Positions 1-6,640 of a DNA stretch of 9,888 bases are shown one piece after another. The position numbers and the translations under genes are program-made. Below the pieces are notes generated by a model. The model had not been told where the DNA came from, did not search any database, and saw only the letters and a program-made list of their open reading frames with translations. The stretch is from Candidatus Rokuibacteriota bacterium (GTDB lineage Bacteria > Methylomirabilota > Methylomirabilia > Rokubacteriales > JACOUJ01): the NCBI GenBank assembly GCA_016177865.1, contig JACOUJ010000108.1, forward strand, positions 1 through 9,888, written 5' to 3'. The first letter of the stretch is position 1. Each line of letters begins with the position of its first letter.

Positions 1-204
1 GGCGCGGCGCTGCTGACCTTCATGAGCTTCGCCTCGGCGATGGCCCTCATGATGCTCCTGACGAGCCTCCTGGTCGGGCTCGCCAAGGCGAGCCTGCTGC
101 GACGCCTTTCCGTGTCTACCGTGTGGATCAAGCGCGCCAGCGGCCTCGTCCTCGTCCTGGCAGGTCTCTACCTCGGTTACTACTATGTCGCCGCGGGGAT
201 GTGA
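1..204 (+). CDS. CcdA/DsbD-like membrane protein, C-terminal fragment
   Basis: The frame is open from base 1 and ends at TGA 202-204, giving the last 67 residues of a protein cut by the window edge. Two hydrophobic stretches are visible: residues about 1-27, and about 47-63 after a short basic loop (LLRRL). The ending, with KRASG leading into a leucine-rich helix and a YYY tail, is typical of the last helix of CcdA/DsbD transmembrane-domain proteins. These pass electrons from cytoplasmic thioredoxin across the inner membrane to periplasmic thiol proteins. The redox cysteines of the family would lie upstream of the window, so function is inferred from the tail and from the downstream secreted CxxC protein, which starts 28 bases after this stop. 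CcdA-like genes next to HMA genes are a plausible pairing because HMA cysteines must be reduced to bind metal. It could instead be another small polytopic membrane protein. Confidence 0.6.
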   Translation, partial: GAALLTFMSFASAMALMMLLTSLLVGLAKASLLRRLSVSTVWIKRASGLVLVLAGLYLGYYYVAAGM

Positions 205-232
205 CGCCCCCACGGCCATCTGGAGGGCCACC

Positions 233-742
233 ATGGGAGTCCGCATGCTGCTGCTGGTCACGCTCCTCGCCCTCGCCACCCCCCAGCCCGCCCGGGCCGA
301 CCTCGCGCTCGCCGTCTTCTCGGTGAAGGGGATGGTCTGCCCCGCCTGTCCGCTCTCGATCGCGACGGCCCTGGAGAAGCTGCCGGGGGTAAAGCGGGCC
401 GACGTGCGCTTGGAGGCGAAGGCGGCGAAGGTCCTCTACGACGACGCCAGGCAGACGCCTGAGCGGCTCGCCGCCGCCATCGATCGGCTCGGGTTTCAGG
501 CGTCCCTGCTGTCGGTGACCGCGGCCCCCCGGCCGCCCCTCTACGTCGAGGGGCTCGCCGACCGCCAGGCCATCCAGAAGGTGGAGCGTGTCCTGATGGC
601 CATCGAGGGGGTCAGAGGCGTCATGGTCGACCCCAGGGACGGGGAGGTCTTCGTGGAGTACGAAGGCTGGGTGGTGAGCCCTCGTGATCTCATCGCGGCG
701 CTGGAGGCCGCGGGCTTTCGGGCCCGTCTCGGCTCCCCCTGA
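233..742 (+). CDS. Secreted tandem HMA-domain (MerP-like) metal-binding protein
   Basis: The protein has 169 residues. I chose ATG 233 because TGGAGG sits just upstream (221-226) and a signal peptide follows directly; an upstream ATG at 185 would overlap the previous gene and add a non-signal-like extension. The signal peptide covers residues 1-22, with cleavage likely after ARA. HMA domain 1 (about 27-92) has the metal loop with Cys36 and Cys39 (MVCPAC), then the family pattern LPGV and a final GF. HMA domain 2 (about 103-166) keeps the fold pattern (EGV, DLIAALEAAGF), but the loop reads EGLADRQA with no cysteine, so it should not bind metal the usual way. HMA domains bind soft metals such as Cu(I), Hg(II) or Zn(II) and hand them to transporters. 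Here it would act in the periplasm, next to a CcdA-like reductant supplier. The metal cannot be assigned from the sequence. Confidence 0.85.
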   Translation: MGVRMLLLVTLLALATPQPARADLALAVFSVKGMVCPACPLSIATALEKLPGVKRADVRLEAKAAKVLYDDARQTPERLAAAIDRLGFQASLLSVTAAPRPPLYVEGLADRQAIQKVERVLMAIEGVRGVMVDPRDGEVFVEYEGWVVSPRDLIAALEAAGFRARLGSP

Positions 743-832
743 GGCCCAACGGGAGAAGGCGGACGGTGCAGGTCTCTGGCTGAGCGGGCTTCCGGTTTGA
801 TGGTCGTCGAGCCCGGAGACGAGGATTGACGC

Positions 833-1052
833 ATGAGAAAGCTCTAGCCGAACGTCCCCACGATCAGGTGCGAGGGGTGCGTTGGGACGATTCGCGCGAC
901 CTTGAGCAAGCACCCGGGGTTCGGACGGCCGAGGGGATCCGAACCGGAAGGAGGTTACGGTCACGTCCGACCCCGGTCGGCTCAGCGAAAGCGAGATCCG
1001 GACCGCCGTCGCGGGCGCTAGCTTCGTGGCGGGCTCACGCGAGGTGCCGTGA
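833..1052 (+). pseudogene. Decayed HMA-domain (copper chaperone/MerP-like) gene
   Basis: Pieces of a single HMA domain lie in order in three frames. From ATG 833 the frame reads MRKL, then TAG (845-847), then PNVPTIRCEGCVGTIRATLS and KHPG up to base 919. The CEGC metal loop is at 869-880. The next piece, GVRTAEGIRTGR, is in the frame one base back (about 919-951). The rest, KEVTVTSDPGRLSESEIR followed by TAVAGASF, is one further base back (948-1025), ending at TGA 1050-1052. Together these give the order of a complete domain: CxxC helix, PGV turn, VTVT strand, DP, SESEIR helix, and a GASF end in place of the usual AGF. Two one-base losses plus a nonsense codon explain the pattern, so I call it a pseudogene. 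The spacing between PG and the VTVT strand fits the family only if about two bases are restored. Sequencing error could explain the indels, but less easily the TAG as well. Confidence 0.7.
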
Positions 1053-1161
1053 ACTTTTCGCGGCCCCCAAACGATATGTATGGCGAAAGTGTCAACCAAT
1101 CAACAACGGGAGTAATGGCGTGGGGGAGCGAGCCACGGCCGCTGAACTTGCGCTGACCGAG

Positions 1162-1188
1162 CTGGGCGGCGTTCCGCCGAGCGCCCAG
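1162..1188 (+). promoter_or_regulatory. GC-rich hairpin in the 5' leader
   Basis: CTGGGC (1162-1167) pairs with GCCCAG (1183-1188). Inside, GGCG (1168-1171) pairs with CGCC (1175-1178) around a TTC loop, leaving four unpaired bases (1179-1182) on the 3' side. No run of T follows, so it is not an intrinsic terminator. It could be a leader RNA structure ahead of the operon or a chance pairing in GC-rich DNA. Confidence 0.25.
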
Positions 1189-1256
1189 GATGCTCATCAA
1201 CATGCCGAGGCCGACCTGAACTGGCGGGTGCCTGGAGCGTGAGGCCGGTTCTGCTG

Positions 1257-1264
1257 AGAGGAGA
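1257..1264 (+). promoter_or_regulatory. Ribosome binding site of the porin gene
   Basis: AGAGGAGA lies upstream of ATG 1271, with seven bases between its AGGAG core (1259-1263) and the start codon. It fixes the start, which otherwise would be doubtful because the n-region before the signal helix is long (about 25 residues). Confidence 0.6.
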
Positions 1265-1270
1265 TGAGCG

Positions 1271-2647
1271 ATGAGGGAACAACGTGCAGTTTTTGCCGGG
1301 CGAAGTTTGAGGCCGCCGCGCTCCCGCACCTGGAGGCAATGCTTCGGCGGGTCGCTCTTGCTCTTCGCCATCGTCGGGCTGCTGGTCGAGGGTTCTGCTG
1401 AAGCCCAGGATGCTACCGACGCGATTAAGGAGCTGAATGAACAGATACAGAAGAAGACCGAAGAGTTGAAGGAACTCATAAAGAGGGCTGAAGAGTTGCA
1501 AAACGCCCTACGGCGGGCAGAAGAGTTAAAGCGGGCGGAGGAATTAAAGAAAAAAGAGCCAAAGAAGCAGATCGAGCAGGTGTCACAAGAGAAAGCGAAG
1601 GAGGAACGAGAGGAAGCAGCCAGGCGCCTACCTCCGGTGACTTTGAAAGGGTTGGTGCAGGGGGGATGGATCCGGCGACTGGAAAACGCGGGTGAGGAGT
1701 CGAGGAGTGAATTCCTCGTCAGGGAAGCGCAGCTGAGCGTAGAAGGGAGCGCTTTCCCAGGCACCAGCTTTTTCATCGAAGGCAGCTTCTCCGAGCCAGG
1801 AGAACAAGTGCGGCTGAATGATGCGATTGGGACCGTGGACTTGAGCAAAGAGCTTAAACTCATTGTCGGCCAATTGAGAGTCCCGCTCAACAGGCCGGCT
1901 GTCAGCGCCAGAACGGCGCTCTTTCTCGCTGAGCCGAGAGCCTCGGGTCCGGTCCAGGCCAAGGCCAGGGACCGTGGTGTGAATCTTGTGTTTACACCTT
2001 TTGAGGGCCGGCTGCTCTATGAACAAGCTCTGGTCAACGGCAATGGGATTAATACGAATCGTTTAGGGAATGACGATAACGACCTCCTCTTTGAAGGGAG
2101 ACTAGTCTGGTTTGCCACGGGGAAATGGCCGCTCCCCTTACCCGCGCAAACGGACCTGAATAACTCCCCCTGGAATACTTTCTTCAAGGTCGGGTGGGCC
2201 TCCGGGGAGTTCGAGAAAAGCGTGACCGCGGAGTTAAAAGAGAGGGTCCGGGAGAATACCTGGAACATAGGCCAGGCCATCGTGGGGAGAGGTCTGTACA
2301 CCTATTGGCAGTACGGCCAGGCGCTTGCGGATGGAAAAAGGGACTTCGACTCCAGCTCGTTTTTTGTCACATCCGGCTATGCCTTTCCCTTACACCGGTA
2401 CCTCCCGTTCTTGCAAGCGGCTCCCATTTACGTGAGGGAGGCTTGGCTGGAGCCCAAATTCCAGTATGAAACCCTCAGGTTTGCTGATCCCACCCTCTTC
2501 AACAGGCCGAACCGGGAGATTTACAGGTTCGGGGTCAATTACTACCCCTTCGGGATTCCCAATATCCGGCTTATGGCAGAGCATGAAATGGTTCTTCGTC
2601 CGACATCGAGCGAGACGTTCTTCCTCTTTCTCCACTATATGTTCTGA
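1271..2647 (+). CDS. Outer-membrane porin, OprO/OprP-like, with coiled-coil N-terminus
   Basis: This 458-residue protein has a long basic n-region, a hydrophobic stretch at about 25-40 and likely signal cleavage after AEA (residue 45). Residues about 47-120 are almost entirely charged helix (K, E, R, Q) with RAEEL three times, predicting a periplasmic coiled coil that could trimerise the protein or reach toward the cell wall. From about residue 125 the sequence turns to alternating strands and resembles phosphate-selective porins: VREAQLSVEG, a VGQLRVPLNRP segment, a DRGVNLVF segment, LVNGNG, and a C-terminal FLFLHYMF ending in Phe as outer-membrane barrels do. Porins of this family pass anions or small solutes; the substrate is not known here. 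Base composition is visibly more A/T-rich than in the neighbours, which may mean a separate origin. It leads the gene run and ends 22 bases before the next start. Confidence 0.8.
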   Translation: MREQRAVFAGRSLRPPRSRTWRQCFGGSLLLFAIVGLLVEGSAEAQDATDAIKELNEQIQKKTEELKELIKRAEELQNALRRAEELKRAEELKKKEPKKQIEQVSQEKAKEEREEAARRLPPVTLKGLVQGGWIRRLENAGEESRSEFLVREAQLSVEGSAFPGTSFFIEGSFSEPGEQVRLNDAIGTVDLSKELKLIVGQLRVPLNRPAVSARTALFLAEPRASGPVQAKARDRGVNLVFTPFEGRLLYEQALVNGNGINTNRLGNDDNDLLFEGRLVWFATGKWPLPLPAQTDLNNSPWNTFFKVGWASGEFEKSVTAELKERVRENTWNIGQAIVGRGLYTYWQYGQALADGKRDFDSSSFFVTSGYAFPLHRYLPFLQAAPIYVREAWLEPKFQYETLRFADPTLFNRPNREIYRFGVNYYPFGIPNIRLMAEHEMVLRPTSSETFFLFLHYMF

Positions 2648-2669
2648 GGGCGAGTTCAGGGCGGGGGGC

Positions 2670-3545
2670 ATGCAGCGACTTCTCATGGTGAGTATTGGGG
2701 CGCTCTGTCTCTTCGTGGAGCCCGGCCAGCTTTGGGCTCATGGGCGGATGACGGGCACGGCGAGCGTGAGTCTTTCCACCCAAAGGCTTGGACCACTGGA
2801 GCGCCGGTATACCTTTCGGCTCGCGGATGCCACGAGCGGCAAGCCGATCATGGGAGCTGCTGTCGAGGTGGAGGCCCGGAGGGAATTCACTTCGGGAAGG
2901 GGCGGGCGGTCCTTTCGAGCCATTCAACAGACTGAGCCTGGCGCCTATGTTGTTAAGGTCGATTTTTCCGCGCCCGGCTATTGGCTACTCGAAGCCCGGG
3001 TGACCGGGCCGGTCACGGGGAAAGTGAAATTCGCGGACGGCATCGAGGCTCAACCTCCACCTCGGGATCCGGGGCAGCCCTCGATCCAGTTTCGAGGATT
3101 GGACTTTTACCAGCCCTTGTCCCTCACCCTGGCGAACATCAGCGTCCTTGCTCTCCACGTCCTAGCAAGCGTCGGGCTCATAGCGGGTCTCGCCCTCAAA
3201 ATCCTCTTGGAAGGACCGATCGCGCACCCAAGGGGGGTGAGCGGAGACGATTGGGGCCTGAAGCGATGGTCGTTCCTTATCCACACGGCCCTTGGGGCCC
3301 TGATCGCCACGGGCTTCTACAATCTTTGGTATAACGTCCCGGGTCGGCTCGAGGAGCTCGCCGTGATGGAGTATGGAGGCGCCTACCTCACCGTGACCGC
3401 GGTCAAATTCATTGCCTTCGGCCTCCTGCTCCTGGCCCTTGTCTTTTCAGTGAGGCGGTGGATTGGTCTCGCCCTCGCGACGGTGGCGCTGGTGGGCGGC
3501 GTTATTCTCGGTCACCTCCACATCCTGATCCATCTCACACCATGA
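2670..3545 (+). CDS. YtkA/FixH-like periplasmic domain fused to CopD-like membrane domain
   Basis: The protein has 291 residues. ATG 2670 gives a clean signal peptide (1-23, ending LWA, then HG); the open frame extends upstream to 2466, but that part overlaps the porin and is a shadow. Residues about 24-140 look like a beta-sandwich of the YtkA/FixH type, with a RYTFRLADATSGKPI motif, then a variable GRGG loop, then EPGAYVVKVDFSAPGYW. Four membrane helices follow, at about 150-178, 200-222, 236-261 and 265-286. Histidines sit in or at the helices: His163, His205, and a cluster at His282, His284 and His288. Helix order, a GFYNLWYN segment and these histidines resemble CopD-type inner-membrane proteins linked to copper. 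A periplasmic domain plus a CopD-like part suggests delivery or uptake of copper, but the family is often annotated only as hypothetical. The next gene begins 10 bases later, so they are probably cotranscribed. Confidence 0.6.
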   Translation: MQRLLMVSIGALCLFVEPGQLWAHGRMTGTASVSLSTQRLGPLERRYTFRLADATSGKPIMGAAVEVEARREFTSGRGGRSFRAIQQTEPGAYVVKVDFSAPGYWLLEARVTGPVTGKVKFADGIEAQPPPRDPGQPSIQFRGLDFYQPLSLTLANISVLALHVLASVGLIAGLALKILLEGPIAHPRGVSGDDWGLKRWSFLIHTALGALIATGFYNLWYNVPGRLEELAVMEYGGAYLTVTAVKFIAFGLLLLALVFSVRRWIGLALATVALVGGVILGHLHILIHLTP

Positions 3546-3550
3546 GGAGG
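3544..3550 (+). promoter_or_regulatory. Strong ribosome binding site choosing ATG 3556
   Basis: GAGGAGG overlaps the stop of the previous gene (TGA 3543-3545) and lies five bases before ATG 3556. A GTG directly before it (3553) is also in frame, but the spacing favours the ATG. Confidence 0.6.
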
Positions 3551-3555
3551 AAGTG

Positions 3556-4749
3556 ATGGGCGCGTTCCGGCGTGGCTTACGAAATCCATTCAGGAATGTG
3601 GTCAGGACGGCCGTCGCGGTCTGCCTGCTGGCCCTCGTCGTGGGCCTCCTCGCCCTCATGGTCCAGGCGGCCTTTCTGAGCCGGCAGCAGCTCGGGCGAC
3701 TGGAGGCCAGGGTCCGCACGCTCATCGAGCTGCGGGAGGCGGGGGCCTTTGGCACGGGGGGGTTCGGTGGCGACAAGCCGATTGGCGAGGAGGACTTCTC
3801 CGTTGACACCATCGAGAAGGTTAAGCGGATCCCCCGCGCCCGTCACATCGTCAAGATCGAAGAGTACATCTATACTCCCCAGATCGACCCAAGTAAGGAG
3901 AACGCCTACGCGATGATCATCGGGATGCGGCCCGGCTCAGCGATGCGGGCCATTGGAGAGATCGACTACGAGAATGCCCAGCTGATCGCCGGCCGCGCCC
4001 TGCGGGAGGAGGACGACGGGAAACCGGTGGCGGTCGTCGGCAAACTCTACGCGAAACAGCGACTGGGCCTCGCCGAGCCGACCGAGACAGCGCTGGCAGG
4101 CAGAGAGGTCTCCCTGAGCGGCAAGCCATTCCGGGTGGTCGGGGTGTACACGACGGAGAACGATTTCGGCGATAACCATGTCTTCATCCCGTTGGCCGCG
4201 TTCAGGGAGACCTTTCATCCCGGGAAGAAGCTCGGCAAGATTTTTGTGAACGTCGACTCGGTGGCCCATGTGGAGAAGGTCGTCGAGGAGCTGAAGGCCA
4301 TCCCGGAGGCGGACGTGGTGACGACCCCCGAGGCGGTCTCCACCGCCCGGACGACGCTGGGCGGGATCGCGGCGACCAGCACTTTCGGGTCGATCATGCT
4401 GTTCGCCGTCGGCGGGGTTTTGGTTGCCTTCGTCATGGTCTTGATCACGAAAGAACGGATCCGCGAGATCGGGACCCTCAAGGCCATCGGGGCGTCAAAC
4501 GCCGAGGTCGTGGGCCAGTTCCTGGCCGAGGTGTTCACCCTCACCCTGATGGCCGGGGCGGGGGCGCTCCCCTTGGCCTACCTGTCAAGGCCGTTCCTCC
4601 GCCGGACCTTGGGCCTGGCCCTCGAGGTGGACCGGGGCGTGTTCCTGCTGATCCTGGTGAGCTCTCTCCTGTTCGGGGTCATCGGCAGTTTGTACCCCAT
4701 CATGAAGGGACTCCGGCTGAGCCCGGTCGAGGCCATGGGGAAGGCCTGA
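3556..4749 (+). CDS. ABC transporter permease, FtsX/MacB type (first of pair)
   Basis: This 397-residue inner-membrane protein has the standard layout of the family. An N-terminal helix at about 15-36 is followed by a periplasmic core (MacB_PCD-like, about 37-270), then three C-terminal helices carrying the FtsX domain. Family marks include the cytoplasmic coupling segment REIGTLKAIGAS (from about residue 303) and the final LSPVEAMGK. The core contains VKRIPRARHIVKIEEY, a GRALREED stretch, FRVVGVYT and FVNVDSVAHVEKVVEEL; the same pattern recurs in the protein at 6589-7266. Proteins of this class do not usually pass substrate through their helices; they use ATP hydrolysis to drive motion of the periplasmic part, as in MacB or LolCDE. 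The partner permease starts 12 bases later and the ATPase follows it. Substrate is unknown; the metal-related neighbours may or may not be relevant. Confidence 0.9.
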   Translation: MGAFRRGLRNPFRNVVRTAVAVCLLALVVGLLALMVQAAFLSRQQLGRLEARVRTLIELREAGAFGTGGFGGDKPIGEEDFSVDTIEKVKRIPRARHIVKIEEYIYTPQIDPSKENAYAMIIGMRPGSAMRAIGEIDYENAQLIAGRALREEDDGKPVAVVGKLYAKQRLGLAEPTETALAGREVSLSGKPFRVVGVYTTENDFGDNHVFIPLAAFRETFHPGKKLGKIFVNVDSVAHVEKVVEELKAIPEADVVTTPEAVSTARTTLGGIAATSTFGSIMLFAVGGVLVAFVMVLITKERIREIGTLKAIGASNAEVVGQFLAEVFTLTLMAGAGALPLAYLSRPFLRRTLGLALEVDRGVFLLILVSSLLFGVIGSLYPIMKGLRLSPVEAMGKA

Positions 4750-4761
4750 GGGAGGCTCACG

Positions 4762-6030
4762 ATGCGAATGATCGCCCTCGGAATACGCAACCTTCTGAGG
4801 AACAAGCTTCGGCTCATGGTCGTCGCACTGTTAATCGGATTCCCGTTCTTCCTCCTCATGGCCTTCCAGGCAATCGGCGCGGCGGTCCGGGCCCAGACGG
4901 AGGCCCTCAAACAGGGTGTGGATACAAACCTCCAGCTCCGCGCGAAGGGATCTCTGGGCCATGTCAACATGCTGGGCAGCTATCGCCTGCTCCCCCACGA
5001 CGCGCTGGAGAAGGTCAGGGGAATCGAACACGTCGTGAAGGTTGAGCCCTACCTCCTGGCCATGAGCCCGACTGAGGGCCATAACTTCGCCATGCACATG
5101 GGCCTGAACGTGGGTGACGCGAAACGCCTGGAGTCCCATGGGGAGGCCGGGAACCCCCGGATCATCGCCGGGCACGACTTCACGCCCGAGGATGCCGGAC
5201 AAGACGTGGGCCTCATTGGCCAGGGCTACGCCCGGTGGGCCGGGATCACCCCCGAGAACCTCGCCAACGCCAGGTTCGTGGTCGATCCGACGCGGTCGAA
5301 CCCTGTGATCTTCCCCCTCAACCGACCGAAGCACGAACTGAAAATCATCGGCATCTACGCCAGCGGCTATGTCTTCGGGGACCTCCAGCTCTTCATGCCC
5401 GTCGAGACCTTTCGCCGCATCTACGGGGTGGAAAGAGGGTTCTCCTGGCTGTTCGTGACCGCAGATTCTGTGGACCACGTCGCGTTCGTGGAGCGGAAGA
5501 TCCGAGAGGCCCTCGGCGATGGTGCTGACGTCATCGCCCCCAAGGGTGCCGCCACGTTCGCGAGCACAACTACCAGGACGGTCGATCGCATCGCGGGCGC
5601 GGTGAGCCTCTTTGCCGTGGCGTTGATGGTGGTCGTGGTCTTCTTCGTCATGCTCGTGACGGTCCGCGAGCGGGCCCGAGAGATCGGCACCCTCAAGGCC
5701 ATCGGGGCCTCGGACGGGGGGATCGTGGTCCAGTTCCTTGCGGAGGCCATGGCCCTCAGCGTCGCTGGCGGCCTTTTGGGGATGTTGCTCTTTCGGGCTC
5801 TCGGCGGGGCCGTCGCTGGACGCTTGTTCGCCCTGAGCGTCGGCCCCTTCCTTCCCGCGCAATACAAGGACACCCTGTTTGAGAGCCTGGGTGGGATCAG
5901 CTCCGGCGTCGGCCCTTCAACGGTCGGCCTCGTCCTGCTGATCGCGATGTTCGTGGCCTCGGTGGGAAGTGGCTACGGGGTCTGGCAGGTCACGCGGCTC
6001 TCCCCTGTGGAGGCGATGAAACATGAGTGA
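4762..6030 (+). CDS. ABC transporter permease, FtsX/MacB type (second of pair)
   Basis: At 422 residues it is slightly longer than its upstream partner and has the same plan: first helix at about 18-42, a large periplasmic core (about 43-270), three helices near the C-terminus, coupling motif REIGTLKAIGAS and terminal LSPVEAMKHE. GGAGG (4751-4755) precedes ATG 4762. Having two different permease genes with one ATPase recalls the LolC/LolE/LolD arrangement rather than a MacB homodimer, so a heterodimer is likely. The core includes KIIGIYASGYVFGDLQLFMP, the counterpart of the FRVVGVYT segment in the first permease, showing that the pair arose by an old duplication. Its last 8 bases overlap the ATPase start (ATG 6023), which suggests coupled translation. 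Confidence 0.9.
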   Translation: MRMIALGIRNLLRNKLRLMVVALLIGFPFFLLMAFQAIGAAVRAQTEALKQGVDTNLQLRAKGSLGHVNMLGSYRLLPHDALEKVRGIEHVVKVEPYLLAMSPTEGHNFAMHMGLNVGDAKRLESHGEAGNPRIIAGHDFTPEDAGQDVGLIGQGYARWAGITPENLANARFVVDPTRSNPVIFPLNRPKHELKIIGIYASGYVFGDLQLFMPVETFRRIYGVERGFSWLFVTADSVDHVAFVERKIREALGDGADVIAPKGAATFASTTTRTVDRIAGAVSLFAVALMVVVVFFVMLVTVRERAREIGTLKAIGASDGGIVVQFLAEAMALSVAGGLLGMLLFRALGGAVAGRLFALSVGPFLPAQYKDTLFESLGGISSGVGPSTVGLVLLIAMFVASVGSGYGVWQVTRLSPVEAMKHE

Positions 6031-6640
6031 GACGAAGCCTGTCGTCCGGCTCAAGGACCTGGCCAAGTACTATCAGCGGGGAAGTGAGGTGGTGAAGGCC
6101 CTCGACGGGGTTGACCTTGTCATCGACGGGACCGGCATGGTCGCGATCATCGGCCCCAGCGGGAGCGGGAAGTCTACGCTCCTTCACCTCATCGGCGCGA
6201 TGGATCGACCGACCCGGGGCGAGGTCATTGTCGCGGGCCAGGCCCTCAACGGGCTACCGGAGAAGGCGCTCACACGCTTCCGGCGTCAAACCGTCGGCTT
6301 CGTCTTCCAGACCTTCAATTTGATCCCGAACCTCACGGCCCTGGAGAACGTCACGCTCCCGATGGAGTTCAATCAGGTGCCGAAGGAGGAGCGCCTCCGA
6401 AGGGCCAAGCACCTGCTCGACCAGGTGGGCCTCGGCCACCGGCTCACCCACCGGCCGGGCGAGTTGAGCGGCGGCGAACAGCAACGGGTGGCGATCGCCC
6501 GGGCCCTGGCCAACGATCCCCCACTCATCTTGGCCGACGAGCCCACCGGGAATCTGGATACCGAGTACGGCCAGAAGATCTACCTTACATGCTCACCGGG
6601 AAGGCGATCCGTTTCCTGCTCGCCTCGACACTCGCCCTGA
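6023..6640 (+). CDS. ABC transporter ATPase (LolD/MacB family), C-terminally truncated
   Basis: The 205-residue ATPase should power the two permeases upstream. Visible motifs are Walker A GPSGSGKS (44-51), Q-loop Gln96 in VGFVFQTFNLIP, signature LSGGEQQR (148-155), Walker B LILADE (168-173) and D-loop GNLD (176-179). After TEYGQKIY (ending at residue 187, base 6583) family similarity stops abruptly, and the last 18 residues are just another frame of the next gene's start. The H-loop histidine (usually in THD) and the C-terminal region are absent; full members run to about 220-250 residues. Without the H-loop, ATP hydrolysis should be badly impaired. No continuation is found in the other frames, because those bases already encode the signal peptide of the next gene. 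A deletion, in the genome or in the assembly, fits best. I keep it as CDS because the reading frame is otherwise intact. Confidence 0.8.
   Translation: MSETKPVVRLKDLAKYYQRGSEVVKALDGVDLVIDGTGMVAIIGPSGSGKSTLLHLIGAMDRPTRGEVIVAGQALNGLPEKALTRFRRQTVGFVFQTFNLIPNLTALENVTLPMEFNQVPKEERLRRAKHLLDQVGLGHRLTHRPGELSGGEQQRVAIARALANDPPLILADEPTGNLDTEYGQKIYLTCSPGRRSVSCSPRHSP

Larger units (their letters stand above)
1053..1270 (+). other. Leader region of the downstream gene run; no gene seen
   Basis: This stretch separates the HMA pseudogene from the porin gene. An open frame runs across it and the pseudogene (826-1242), but its translation is basic and low-complexity with no recognisable domain and it lacks a ribosome site, so I do not call it coding. 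Bases about 1070-1110 are clearly richer in A/T than the surroundings, which would suit a promoter for the operon, but I find no convincing -35/-10 pair. A hairpin lies at 1162-1188 and is listed separately. Confidence 0.3.

Noticed and set aside
845..847. In-frame TAG in the HMA pseudogene as a recoded codon (for example pyrrolysine)
   Set aside because: The same gene also has frameshifts, TAG ends the genes at 8294 and 8868, and the position is not at the metal loop, so simple decay is the better reading.
826..1242. Open frame of 138 codons on the + strand
   Set aside because: It crosses the HMA pseudogene in other frames, lacks a ribosome site and has basic, low-complexity content; only a short piece (GVRTAEGIRTGR) matches the decayed HMA domain.
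4465..5711. Near-identical 32-base segments at 4465-4496 and 5680-5711 (two mismatches)
   Set aside because: Both encode the FtsX coupling motif EIGTLKAIGAS, so they reflect paralogous genes rather than a mobile or regulatory repeat.
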